Source: Gordonia sp049847105 (GTDB lineage Bacteria > Actinomycetota > Actinomycetes > Mycobacteriales > Mycobacteriaceae). From it: a DNA stretch of 64,000 bases. The notes beneath the pieces are model-generated. The model did no database searches and was not told the DNA's origin. It saw nothing but the letters and a program-made list of their open reading frames with translations. Shown here in pieces: positions 41,207-49,242 of this stretch. Numbering within the stretch: the stretch's first letter is position 1; every line of letters starts with the position of its first letter. The position numbers and the translations under genes were made by a program. The stretch is taken from positions 372,001 to 436,000 of the forward strand of contig NZ_JBNCNS010000005.1 of the NCBI RefSeq assembly GCF_049847105.1. The letters run 5' to 3'.

Positions 41207-42607
41207 GTGGAAGGGCTGTTCGACACACCGACGGCCGCCCCGGGTCCCGGCTCGGGCGGCCTCGCGTCACCTCCCGGCGCGCACGCCCCCCTGGCGGTGC
41301 GGATGCGTCCGGAATCGCTCGACGAGATCGTCGGCCAGCAGCATCTGCTGGGTGCCGGGTCGCCGTTGCGACGCCTCATCAACGGTTCCGGCGCGGCATC
41401 GGTGATGCTCTACGGCCCGCCCGGCACCGGTAAGACGACGATGGCCGCCCTGATCTCCCGCGCCACGGGCGGGCGGTTCGAGGCGCTCTCGGCCCTGTCG
41501 GCGGGCGTCAAGGAGGTGCGCGCCGTCATCGACGTCGCGCGGCGGCGGCTGATCGAGGGACAGCAGACCGTGCTGTTCATCGACGAGGTCCATCGGTTCT
41601 CCAAGACGCAACAGGACGCGTTGCTGGACGCGGTGGAGAACCGCATCGTGCTGCTGGTGGCCGCGACCACGGAGAACCCGTCGTTCTCGGTGGTCGCGCC
41701 GTTGCTGTCCCGGTCACTGGTGCTGCAGCTGCGTTCCCTCTCCGACGACGACATCCGCGAGGTACTGCGCCGGGCCGTGGCCGACCCGCGCGGGCTGGAC
41801 GGGCGCGTCGAGGTCAGCGACGAGGCGATCGACCATCTCGTGGCGGTGGCCGGTGGGGACGCGCGTCGCGCCCTCACCGGACTGGAGGCCAGCGCGGACG
41901 CGGCGCTGCGCGGCGACGACGAGGACTCGGCGGGGGGCGACGGTCACCGGCCCGTCCTCGACGTCACCGAGGTGGAGGCGGCGATCGACCGCGCCGCGGT
42001 GCGCTATGACCGCGACGGTGATCAGCACTACGACGTGACCAGCGCATTCATCAAGTCCATCCGCGGCTCCGATGTCGATGCCGCGTTGCATTACCTGGCT
42101 CGGATGATCGTCGCGGGCGAGGACCCGCGATTCATCGCCCGTCGGCTGATGATCCATGCCAGCGAGGACATCGGCATGGCCGATCCGACCGCCCTGCAGA
42201 CGGCCGTGGCCGCCGCGCAGGTGGTGGCATTGGTCGGTATGCCGGAGGCGAAGCTGGCCCTCACGCAGGCCACCATCCATCTGGCGACCGCGCCGAAATC
42301 CGGGGGAGTGGTCTCCGCGATCGGTGCTGCGATCGCCGATGTGGAGGCCGGGAAGTCGGGGGCGGTGCCCGCACATCTACGGGACGGCCACTATGCCGGC
42401 GCCAAGGGCCTGGGCAGCGGCATCGGCTATCGATACCCGCACGACGACCCGGACGGGGTGGTCGCCCAGCAGTACGCGCCCGACGAGTTGGTCGGGGTCG
42501 ACTATTACCAGCCGACCGATCACGGATACGAACGCGAGATCGGCGCCCGGCTGGGCAAGTTGCGGTCCATCGTGCGGGCCGCGGTCGCCCGTTCGCGTCG
42601 CCGATAG
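41207..42607 (+). CDS. rarA: Replication-associated recombination protein A (RarA/MgsA)
   Basis: This AAA+ ATPase acts at stalled replication forks together with SSB and clamp-loader-like functions. The 466-residue protein has MRPESLDEIVGQQHLL, Walker A GPPGTGKTTMA (K76), Walker B VLFIDEVHRFSKTQQD, sensor 1 AATTENPSFSV and the C-terminal MgsA tetramerisation region (DVTSAFIKSIRGSDVDAALHYLARM, SEDIGMADP, YPHDDPDG). The start is GTG 41207. The C-terminal Arg-rich end is normal. It is the counterpart of Rv2559c (from memory). Confidence 0.95.
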   Translation: MEGLFDTPTAAPGPGSGGLASPPGAHAPLAVRMRPESLDEIVGQQHLLGAGSPLRRLINGSGAASVMLYGPPGTGKTTMAALISRATGGRFEALSALSAGVKEVRAVIDVARRRLIEGQQTVLFIDEVHRFSKTQQDALLDAVENRIVLLVAATTENPSFSVVAPLLSRSLVLQLRSLSDDDIREVLRRAVADPRGLDGRVEVSDEAIDHLVAVAGGDARRALTGLEASADAALRGDDEDSAGGDGHRPVLDVTEVEAAIDRAAVRYDRDGDQHYDVTSAFIKSIRGSDVDAALHYLARMIVAGEDPRFIARRLMIHASEDIGMADPTALQTAVAAAQVVALVGMPEAKLALTQATIHLATAPKSGGVVSAIGAAIADVEAGKSGAVPAHLRDGHYAGAKGLGSGIGYRYPHDDPDGVVAQQYAPDELVGVDYYQPTDHGYEREIGARLGKLRSIVRAAVARSRRR

Positions 42608-42621
42608 GCCTCGCGGGCGGG

Positions 42622-42723
42622 TCAGCCGACCTCGACGACCGCCTCGTGGCGGACCGGGAAGTTCACCGGGTTCGAGTCTGCCACCGGGCTCCGACACGAT
42701 GCCGGACACGGGCTCGTTCCCAC
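42622..42723 (-). pseudogene. Possible short gene remnant between rarA and alaS
   Basis: A minus-strand frame from a GTG at 42723 to TGA at 42622 encodes 33 residues ending in a plausible protein-like tail (SNPVNFPVRHEAVVEVG). Third positions are mostly G or C, and no ribosome site is seen. It may be the surviving 3' end of a lost gene; it may equally be chance. No family was recognised. Confidence 0.15.
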
Positions 42724-42731
42724 CGCGGCGG

Positions 42732-42737
42732 TAGTCT
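42732..42737 (+). promoter_or_regulatory. Candidate -10 element for alaS
   Basis: TAGTCT matches TANNNT and lies 78 bases before the TTG start of alaS in the 208-base rarA-alaS gap. No T-box features were seen in the leader. Confidence 0.4.
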
Positions 42738-42815
42738 GGAGTGTCGCCGACCGGTCTCGACCGCCGGTCCGGACCACCAGACGTCAGACCGACCACTCAC
42801 CAAGGACGAACTCAG

Positions 42816-45494
42816 TTGCAGACGCATGACATCCGGCAGCGCTTCCTGGATCACTTCATCAAGGCGGGCCACACCGAGGTCCCGAGCGCCTCGCTGATCC
42901 TCGATGACCCCAACCTGCTGTTCGTCAACGCGGGCATGGTGCCGTTCAAGCCCTACTTCCTGGGTGAGCAGACCCCGCCCTTCGACCGGGCGACGAGCGT
43001 GCAGAAATGCGTGCGCACCCTCGACATCGAGGAGGTCGGGATCACCACGCGTCACAACACGTTCTTCCAGATGGCCGGCAACTTCTCGTTCGGCGACTAC
43101 TTCAAACGCGAGGCGATCACCTTCGCCTGGACGCTGCTGACCAACAGCGTCTCCGACGGTGGCTACGGGATCGCGGGCGACAAACTGTGGCCGACGGTCT
43201 ACCTCGACGACGACGAGGCCGAGGCCATCTGGCGCGACGAGATCGGTGTACCGGCCGAGCGCATCCAGCGGCGCGGTCTGAAGGACAACTACTGGTCGAT
43301 GGGTGTTCCCGGACCCTGCGGCCCGTGCTCGGAGATCTTCTACGACCGCGGGCCCGCCTACGGCAAGGAAGGCGGACCCGAGGCCGACGAGGACCGCTAC
43401 ATCGAGATCTGGAACCTCGTGTTCATGCAGAACGTGCGCGGTCCGGGTGGTGGCAAGGAGGGCTACGAGATCCTCGGCCCGCTGCCGAAGAAGAACATCG
43501 ACACCGGTATGGGAATCGAGCGCGTCGCCTGCATCCTGCAGGGCGTCGACAATGTGTACGAGACCGACCTGTGCAAGCCGATCATCGACCTCGCCGCGCG
43601 ACTCACCGGCCGGGCCTACGGCGCCGGCAATCACGATGACGACGTGAAGTTCCGGGTGATCGCCGACCACGCCCGCACCGCCACCCTGCTCATCGGCGAC
43701 GGCGTCCTGCCCGGCAACGACGGTCGCGGCTACGTCCTGCGCCGCCTGCTGCGACGTGTGGTTCGGTCGGTCCGCCTTCTCGGCGCCGATCAGCCGACGA
43801 TGGGCGACTTCATCAACCTCGTCGTCGACACCATGTCGCCCTCGTATCCGAACCTGGCAGAGCAGCGCAGGCACATCGTCGATGTGGCGATCGGCGAGGA
43901 GGCGTCGTTCAGCAAGACGCTGGCCGCCGGTTCCAAGCTCTTCGCCGACGCGGCGCAGGCCACCAAGGCCGCCGAGAACACCACGATCAGCGGTGACGAT
44001 GCCTTCACCTTGCACGACACGTACGGCTTCCCGATCGACCTGACACTGGAGATGGCCGCCGAGGCCGGGCTGTCGGTCGACCAGCAGGGGTTCACCGCGC
44101 TGATGGCCGAACAGAAGCAGCGCGCCAAGGCCGACGCGACCGCCCGCAAGACCGGTCATGCCGACATGTCGGTGTACCGCGAGTTCCTCGACCGCGGGCC
44201 TACCATTTTCACCGGATTCGACGAACTCGTCTCGGAGGCAAAGGTTCTCGGACTTGTGTCCGACGGCGCCCGAGTGCGCAGCGCGTCGCCGGGACAGGAA
44301 CTCGTCGTGGTCCTCGACCGCAGTCCGCTCTACGCCGAATCCGGCGGTCAGATGGCGGATGTCGGGACCATCACAACCGGAGAAGGTGTGCGCCTGCGTA
44401 TCAACGACGTCCAGAAGGCCGGCAAGTCGGTGTGGCTGCACAAGGTGACCGTCGACGAGGGTGAGATCGCCGAAGGCGACGAGGTCATCGCATCGGTCGA
44501 CCAGACGTGGCGGCACGGTGCGACACAAGGACATTCGGGCACCCACATGGTGCACGCCGCACTGCGCGAGGTACTCGGACCCACCGCGACACAGGCGGGA
44601 TCCCTGAACCGGCCGGGCTATCTCAGGTTCGACTTCCACTCCGGGAAGCCGTTGTCGGAGAGCCAGCGTCGTGAGATCGAGGAGATCAGCAACGCGGCGG
44701 TCGAGGCCAATTATCCGGTGCACACCTTCGAGACCGGACTGACCGAGGCGAAGCAGATGGGGGCGCTGGCGCTGTTCGGTGAGAACTACGGCGACGTGGT
44801 CCGCGTCGTCGAGATCGGCGGGCCGTTCTCCATGGAACTGTGCGGCGGAACGCATGTCGCGTCGTCGTCACAGATCGGTCCGGTCACCGTGATCGGCGAA
44901 TCGTCGGTGGGATCGGGTGTCCGGCGTGTGGAGGCCTATGTCGGCATGGATTCCTTCCGGTTCCTGTCCAAGGAGCGGGCGCTGCTGGCCGGCCTGGCGT
45001 CGTCGCTCAAGGTGCCCTCCGAGGAAGTGCCGGGTCGGGTCGAGCAACTGGTGAACCGACTGCGCGATGCGGAGAAGCAGGTCGAACGGATGCGCGCGGA
45101 TTCGGCTCGTGCGGCGGCCGGGGGGCTGATCGATTCCGCCGTCACGGTGGGTTCGACACTGATCGTTGGTGGGCGTCTGCCCGACGAGCTCGACGCCGAC
45201 GGGCTGCGTTCGCTCGCAACCGATCTGCGCGGCAAGGTCGCCGACCGGCCCGCGGTGATCGCGCTCTTCTCATCGACCACCGACGGTGCGACCACCAAGG
45301 TGCCGTTCGTCGTGGCCACCACCGATGCTGCTCGTGGACTCGGCGTCAAGGCCGGTGACATCGTCAAGGAGGTCGCCGGACTGGTCGGCGGCCGTGGCGG
45401 CGGAAAGCCCGATCTCGCTCAGGGATCCGGTTCCGATCCCACCGGCGTCGACGCTGCGATGACCCGCCTGCGCGAACTCGTCCGGGACCGATGA
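42816..45494 (+). CDS. alaS: Alanyl-tRNA synthetase
   Basis: This 892-residue class IIc synthetase has the catalytic core (LFVNAGMVPFKPYFLG, TRHNTFFQMAGNFSFGDYFK), a tRNA-recognition region and an intact editing domain with zinc ligands H573 and H577 (HSGTH) and C676 with H680 (CGGTH). The C-terminal oligomerisation C-Ala domain ends with the Gly-rich GGRGGGKPDLAQGSG block. The start is a TTG at 42816 with AAGGA about ten bases upstream, matching the (V/L)QTH(D/E)IR N-terminus of actinobacterial AlaRS. Its end overlaps ruvX by four bases. Confidence 0.96.
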   Translation: MQTHDIRQRFLDHFIKAGHTEVPSASLILDDPNLLFVNAGMVPFKPYFLGEQTPPFDRATSVQKCVRTLDIEEVGITTRHNTFFQMAGNFSFGDYFKREAITFAWTLLTNSVSDGGYGIAGDKLWPTVYLDDDEAEAIWRDEIGVPAERIQRRGLKDNYWSMGVPGPCGPCSEIFYDRGPAYGKEGGPEADEDRYIEIWNLVFMQNVRGPGGGKEGYEILGPLPKKNIDTGMGIERVACILQGVDNVYETDLCKPIIDLAARLTGRAYGAGNHDDDVKFRVIADHARTATLLIGDGVLPGNDGRGYVLRRLLRRVVRSVRLLGADQPTMGDFINLVVDTMSPSYPNLAEQRRHIVDVAIGEEASFSKTLAAGSKLFADAAQATKAAENTTISGDDAFTLHDTYGFPIDLTLEMAAEAGLSVDQQGFTALMAEQKQRAKADATARKTGHADMSVYREFLDRGPTIFTGFDELVSEAKVLGLVSDGARVRSASPGQELVVVLDRSPLYAESGGQMADVGTITTGEGVRLRINDVQKAGKSVWLHKVTVDEGEIAEGDEVIASVDQTWRHGATQGHSGTHMVHAALREVLGPTATQAGSLNRPGYLRFDFHSGKPLSESQRREIEEISNAAVEANYPVHTFETGLTEAKQMGALALFGENYGDVVRVVEIGGPFSMELCGGTHVASSSQIGPVTVIGESSVGSGVRRVEAYVGMDSFRFLSKERALLAGLASSLKVPSEEVPGRVEQLVNRLRDAEKQVERMRADSARAAAGGLIDSAVTVGSTLIVGGRLPDELDADGLRSLATDLRGKVADRPAVIALFSSTTDGATTKVPFVVATTDAARGLGVKAGDIVKEVAGLVGGRGGGKPDLAQGSGSDPTGVDAAMTRLRELVRDR

Positions 45495-45922
45495 CGGCGT
45501 CCCGCGGACGTCGCATCGGCGTCGACGTCGGATCGGTTCGCATCGGTGTCGCGGTATGTGATCCGGACGGGATCCTCGCGACGCCCGTGGAGACCGTTCG
45601 GCGGACACCGGCCGGCAAGGCGGACATCGAACGGATCGCCACCATCGTGGCCGAGTACGACGCCGTCGGCGTGGTGGTCGGTCTGCCCAAGACATTGCGC
45701 AACGAGGACGGGACGGCGGCCGGGCTGGCACGTGAGTTCGGTGATGAGCTCGCGGACCGGATCAGCCCGATCGGTGTCGAATATCACGACGAACGCCTGA
45801 CCACGGTGACTGCGACCCAGGCCCTGCGTGCGAGCGGGGTGAAAGCGAAATCCTCGCGCGCCGTGATTGATCAAGCGGCCGCGGTCGCTATTCTGCAGGG
45901 GTGGCTGGATACGCGACGATGA
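45491..45922 (+). CDS. ruvX: YqgF/RuvX family RNase H-fold nuclease
   Basis: This 143-residue protein has the RNase H-like core with GVDVGSVRIGVAVCDPDG, the conserved VVGLPKTLRNEDG block and DERLTTVTA, followed by SRAVIDQAAAVAILQGWLD. The family was named for Holliday-junction resolvase similarity but has also been assigned to 16S rRNA processing. ATG 45491 overlaps the alaS stop; the alaS-ruvX-mltG-aroE order is conserved (Rv2555c-Rv2552c, from memory). The N-terminal Asp residue of the active site is in place. Confidence 0.94.
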   Translation: MTASRGRRIGVDVGSVRIGVAVCDPDGILATPVETVRRTPAGKADIERIATIVAEYDAVGVVVGLPKTLRNEDGTAAGLAREFGDELADRISPIGVEYHDERLTTVTATQALRASGVKAKSSRAVIDQAAAVAILQGWLDTRR

Positions 45923-45956
45923 GTTCTAGATCCGTCCGGCCCCACAGCCCAGCGCA

Positions 45957-45989
45957 ATTCGCGATCGCGAATCGGCGCTGCAGTGCAGC
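45957..45989 (+). promoter_or_regulatory. Two adjacent palindromes upstream of mltG
   Basis: ATTCGCGATCGCGAAT (45957-45972) is a perfect 16-base palindrome, and GCTGCAGTGCAGC (45977-45989) has six-base arms around one base. Both lie in the 100-base ruvX-mltG gap, ending 33 bases before the mltG GTG. They may be a dimeric regulator's operator or form RNA hairpins in the leader; the ribosome site GGAGAGGA follows. Confidence 0.5.
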
Positions 45990-46022
45990 CGACTTTCGCC
46001 GGAACCGGAGAGGAACCACTCG

Positions 46023-47843
46023 GTGACCGACGAGCACCAGCATCGGCCGCGATCGCGGCGACATGACATCTCCGAACAGCCCACCGAGCAGCTCGATCTC
46101 GATCGACTGCGCTACTTCACCCAGCCCGCCGACGGCAAGCCGTCGACCCGTCATCGTCGCCGCCGCGAGATGGAGTCAGTCGAGCCGGAGGTCGGGCGAC
46201 CTGCGCAGGCGGCGGCCCCGCCGAACCCGCCCGCGGGTTCTCAACCACCCCCTCCCAGCGGTCCGATGCCCAGTGCTCCGATGCCCAGTGCTCCGCCGGT
46301 GCCGAGCCCTCCGCCGCCGCCCGCCCCGCCGCGGACCGCTCCGCAGCGCGTGGCACCCGAAGCCCGCCGACGGGCGCCGAGCGCACCGCCGCCACGGAGC
46401 CGACCCGAGCGGATCCCCCCCGAGCGGATCCCCCCAGCGGACGACGCCGATCCGGACCGGCCCCTGACGCTCTCGTCGGGCGAGTACAGCGACCCGCTGC
46501 GCAGCGCGGTGCCGCACCGGGTACGTCCACAGACGATCGAGCCGCAACCGCCGCGCACGCACTTCCTCGACAACGACGAGGATGTCGCGGGCGAGACCGC
46601 CGACGACCTCCCGGATCGTGGTCGTCGTCGTCCGCGACGGGAGAGCGGCGCCGGGCGTTCCAGGGAAAAGCGTCCCCGCCGTGAGAGAGGCGGCTCGCCG
46701 AATCGCACGCGACGTCGCGTCATCCTCGCGCTGGTGATGGCCTGCATGCTGGTCCTGGTCGCCGGGGTCGGATTCGTCGGTCTGCGCTCGCTCGGGGTCT
46801 TCGAGAACCACAAGGACTACTCCGATGCGGCAGGCACGGCCGATGTGATCGTCGACATCCCGCAGAACTCGACGCTGATGGACTTCGGCCGGATCCTGGA
46901 GAAGGACGATGTGGTCGGCAGTGTCAACGCGTTCCTCGACGCCGCAGGCGGACAGGCCATGTCGGGCGGTTACTACAAGCTCCGAACCCAGATCCCCGCG
47001 TCCACCGCGGTCGCCATGATGACCGACGACAACGAACACCGCGTCGGTCGCGTGGTGGTGCCGGAAGGGCTGCAGCTCGACAACAAGAAGGGCGTCGACG
47101 GCAAGACCACTCCGGGAATTTTCCAGATGATCTCCGACGCCACGGCGGTGACCGTGAACGGTCAGCGGGTCGGTGCGGACGTCGGACAACTCGAGAAAGC
47201 GGCCGCCGAGTCGACACCGGACCAGCTCGGGGTGCCCGCGTGGGCTCGCCCCACTGTCGAGCAGCTCACGGGTGATCATCGTCGGATCGAGGGATTGATC
47301 GCGCCCGGGACCTGGGAGACGATCGATCCGAACCACTCGGCGACCCAGATCCTGCACGATCTGATCGTCGCGAGCTCGATCCGCTTCCAGCAGTGGGGAC
47401 TGGTCGAAACGCAGGACTCCGGACTGACCCCGTACGAGACGCTGGTGGCGGCGTCGGTCGTCGAACGTGAGGTGACCGACCCCGAGGATTTCCCGAAGGT
47501 GGCCAGGGTGATCCTCAACCGCCTGGCCAAAGACCAACGGCTGGAGATGGATTCGACTACCAATTACACGGCGAACGTGACGAACATCGACGTCTACGGC
47601 GACGCCTACAAGGCCGACAACAAGTGGAACACCTACCGCAACACGGGACTGCCGGTGACGCCGATCGGGGCGGTTGGTGAGCGTGCGCTGAGTGCGGTCG
47701 AACATCCGAGCGCAGGTGACTGGCTCTACTTCGTCACCGTGGACCGGCAGGGCACCACGCTGTTCGCGAACACTTTTGAAGAGCATCAGCAGAACCGCGA
47801 AAAGGCTTGTGAGAACAAGCTCCTGAGCACCGGGTGCAGCTGA
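46023..47843 (+). CDS. mltG: Endolytic murein transglycosylase MltG
   Basis: This single-pass membrane enzyme cleaves nascent glycan strands and sets their length. The 606-residue protein has a long cytosolic N-terminus (1-230) that is Pro/Arg-rich and disordered, one membrane helix (about 233-253), a LysM-like subdomain (VIVDIPQNSTLMDFGRIL) and the YceG domain. The catalytic Glu is E481 in AASVVEREV, and YNTYRNTGLPVTPIG-type residues follow near 540. The N-terminus contains two perfect 15-base tandem duplications (PMPSA and PERIP-type repeats). The start is GTG 46023 after GGAGAGGA. The aroE gene follows after four bases. Confidence 0.95.
   Translation: MTDEHQHRPRSRRHDISEQPTEQLDLDRLRYFTQPADGKPSTRHRRRREMESVEPEVGRPAQAAAPPNPPAGSQPPPPSGPMPSAPMPSAPPVPSPPPPPAPPRTAPQRVAPEARRRAPSAPPPRSRPERIPPERIPPADDADPDRPLTLSSGEYSDPLRSAVPHRVRPQTIEPQPPRTHFLDNDEDVAGETADDLPDRGRRRPRRESGAGRSREKRPRRERGGSPNRTRRRVILALVMACMLVLVAGVGFVGLRSLGVFENHKDYSDAAGTADVIVDIPQNSTLMDFGRILEKDDVVGSVNAFLDAAGGQAMSGGYYKLRTQIPASTAVAMMTDDNEHRVGRVVVPEGLQLDNKKGVDGKTTPGIFQMISDATAVTVNGQRVGADVGQLEKAAAESTPDQLGVPAWARPTVEQLTGDHRRIEGLIAPGTWETIDPNHSATQILHDLIVASSIRFQQWGLVETQDSGLTPYETLVAASVVEREVTDPEDFPKVARVILNRLAKDQRLEMDSTTNYTANVTNIDVYGDAYKADNKWNTYRNTGLPVTPIGAVGERALSAVEHPSAGDWLYFVTVDRQGTTLFANTFEEHQQNREKACENKLLSTGCS
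46263..46292 (+). repeat. 15-base tandem duplication in mltG (PMPSA unit)
   Basis: CCGATGCCCAGTGCT occurs twice in direct succession at 46263-46277 and 46278-46292, in frame, encoding PMPSA-PMPSA within the proline-rich cytosolic domain. The perfect DNA identity points to recent slippage. Confidence 0.9.
46406..46435 (+). repeat. 15-base tandem duplication in mltG (ERIPP unit)
   Basis: CGAGCGGATCCCCCC occurs twice in direct succession at 46406-46420 and 46421-46435, in frame, giving PERIPPERIPP. It is the second perfect duplication of the same length within 150 bases of this domain. Confidence 0.9.
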
Positions 47844-47847
47844 TCGG

Positions 47848-48678
47848 ATGGACCTGACAGCTCGCCGGGCCGCGGTACTCGGATCACCGGTCGGTCATTC
47901 GCGTTCGCCGGACCTGCACCTGGCCGCCTATCGTGCGCTGGGTCTGACCGACTGGACCTATGACCGGATCGAGTGCACTGCCGACGAGCTGCCGGAGCTG
48001 GTGGGTGGCCTGGGCCCCGACTTCGTCGGCCTGTCGGTGACCATGCCGGCCAAACTCGCGGCCCTCGCGTTCGCCGACGAGCGCACGACGCGGGCAGAAC
48101 TCGTCGGGTCGGCCAACACGCTGGTACGCACCGAACATGGCTGGCGCGCCGACTGCACCGACATCGACGGCATGGCAGGCGCACTGCTCGAGGTGGGCGC
48201 CGACGCCGCGGCGAACTCGTCCGCCGTCGTCGTGGGTGCCGGAGGTACCGCGCTGCCCACGGTGGCCGCACTCTCGGACGCCGGCTTCACCGATCTGGTG
48301 GTCGTGGCGCGGGATGCGGGCCGGGCCGCACCTGTGATCGAGCTCGGACGGACCGTCGGCATGACCACCGCGGTGCTGCCCTTCGAGCCCGGCGCCGATC
48401 TCGAGGAGCGCGCCGCTGCGTCCGGCGTGGTGATCTCCACGGTCCCCGCCGGCGCGACCACACCACTCGTCGGTTCGCTGGCGTCCGCGGCGAAAGTCGT
48501 CGACGTGATCTATCACCCGTGGCCGACGCCGTTGGCGGCCGCGGTGTCGACCGCGGGCGGCCGCGTGGTCGGGGGACTGGTGATGCTGCTCAATCAGGCA
48601 TTCAGCCAGGTCGAACAATTCACGGGTCGCCCGGCGCCTCGGGAGGCAATGGCCGCCGCGCTCGGCGGCGCCGGATGA
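47848..48678 (+). CDS. aroE: Shikimate dehydrogenase
   Basis: This NADPH-dependent enzyme reduces 3-dehydroshikimate to shikimate. The 276-residue protein has the substrate-binding GSPVGHSRSPDLHLAAY start, the catalytic Lys in LSVTMPAKLAAL, a conserved Asp in CTDIDGMAGAL and the Rossmann loop VVGAGGTALPTVAAL. It lies four bases after mltG and upstream of aroC-aroK-aroB, so four shikimate-pathway genes lie within 4.3 kb. The catalytic residues are complete. Confidence 0.94.
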   Translation: MDLTARRAAVLGSPVGHSRSPDLHLAAYRALGLTDWTYDRIECTADELPELVGGLGPDFVGLSVTMPAKLAALAFADERTTRAELVGSANTLVRTEHGWRADCTDIDGMAGALLEVGADAAANSSAVVVGAGGTALPTVAALSDAGFTDLVVVARDAGRAAPVIELGRTVGMTTAVLPFEPGADLEERAAASGVVISTVPAGATTPLVGSLASAAKVVDVIYHPWPTPLAAAVSTAGGRVVGGLVMLLNQAFSQVEQFTGRPAPREAMAAALGGAG

Positions 48679-48797
48679 TCGACTCGCGGTAGCACGGTTC
48701 CGATACCGGAGCGATCGACCCTCCACAGGGGAACAGCGATCCACAGCGCCGTCGAGCGAGTGATGCCCCGGGTCCGCGCGACCGGCACTCTCGGCGG

Positions 48798-49184
48798 ATG
48801 AGCTCATTCCTGGTGCTGATCTGGCTGGCGGTCGTGGCGGTGGGCGATCTGCGCACGGGACGGATCGCGACGGCCCTCGTCTGGCCGGGAATCGCGGCGA
48901 CGATCGGCATGTCGGTCGGACACCCGGGAGTACTGGCCGCCGCCGTCGTCACGGCGACCCCCTACCTGGTGGCGGTGCTCGCCCGCGCGTGCGGGGGCGG
49001 CGATCTCAAGCTCGCCTTCGTCATCGGCGGAATGGTCGGCGACGTCGGTGCGGGGCTGGTCGTCGTCGTCCTCGCCGCGATGGTCACGCTCGGCCCACAT
49101 CTGCGAGCACATGCGGGCGAGCCCGGTCGACCGCACGGTCCGGCGCTGGTCACCGCCGCGCTCTTCACTCTCGGCATCGCATGA
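48798..49184 (+). CDS. Minimal A24 prepilin peptidase-like protein
   Basis: This 128-residue membrane protein has about four helices and the two catalytic aspartates of the type IV leader peptidase family, D17 (VGDLRTG) and D69 (GGGDLKL). It lacks the N-terminal cysteine-rich methylase region of full-length prepilin peptidases. Mycobacteria have the same short form here (Rv2551c, from memory). No pilin or pilus-assembly gene is nearby, so the substrate lies elsewhere, perhaps Flp/Tad-type pilins. The ATG at 48798 has only a weak CGGCGG upstream. Confidence 0.85.
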   Translation: MSSFLVLIWLAVVAVGDLRTGRIATALVWPGIAATIGMSVGHPGVLAAAVVTATPYLVAVLARACGGGDLKLAFVIGGMVGDVGAGLVVVVLAAMVTLGPHLRAHAGEPGRPHGPALVTAALFTLGIA

Positions 49185-49242
49185 CGGGGTCTACGAGGTG
49201 GGGTCGTCGGGTGACGACGAGGTCATGGAACAATTGACCACT

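Noticed and set aside
42663..44855. 730-codon minus-strand frame opposite alaS
   Set aside because: Lies entirely over a well-conserved gene; His/Arg/Val-rich shadow composition typical of antisense frames in high-GC DNA, no start signal.
45960..45969. HIP1-like octamer GCGATCGC
   Set aside because: HIP1 is a cyanobacterial repeat; here it is just the core of a longer palindrome in GC-rich DNA.
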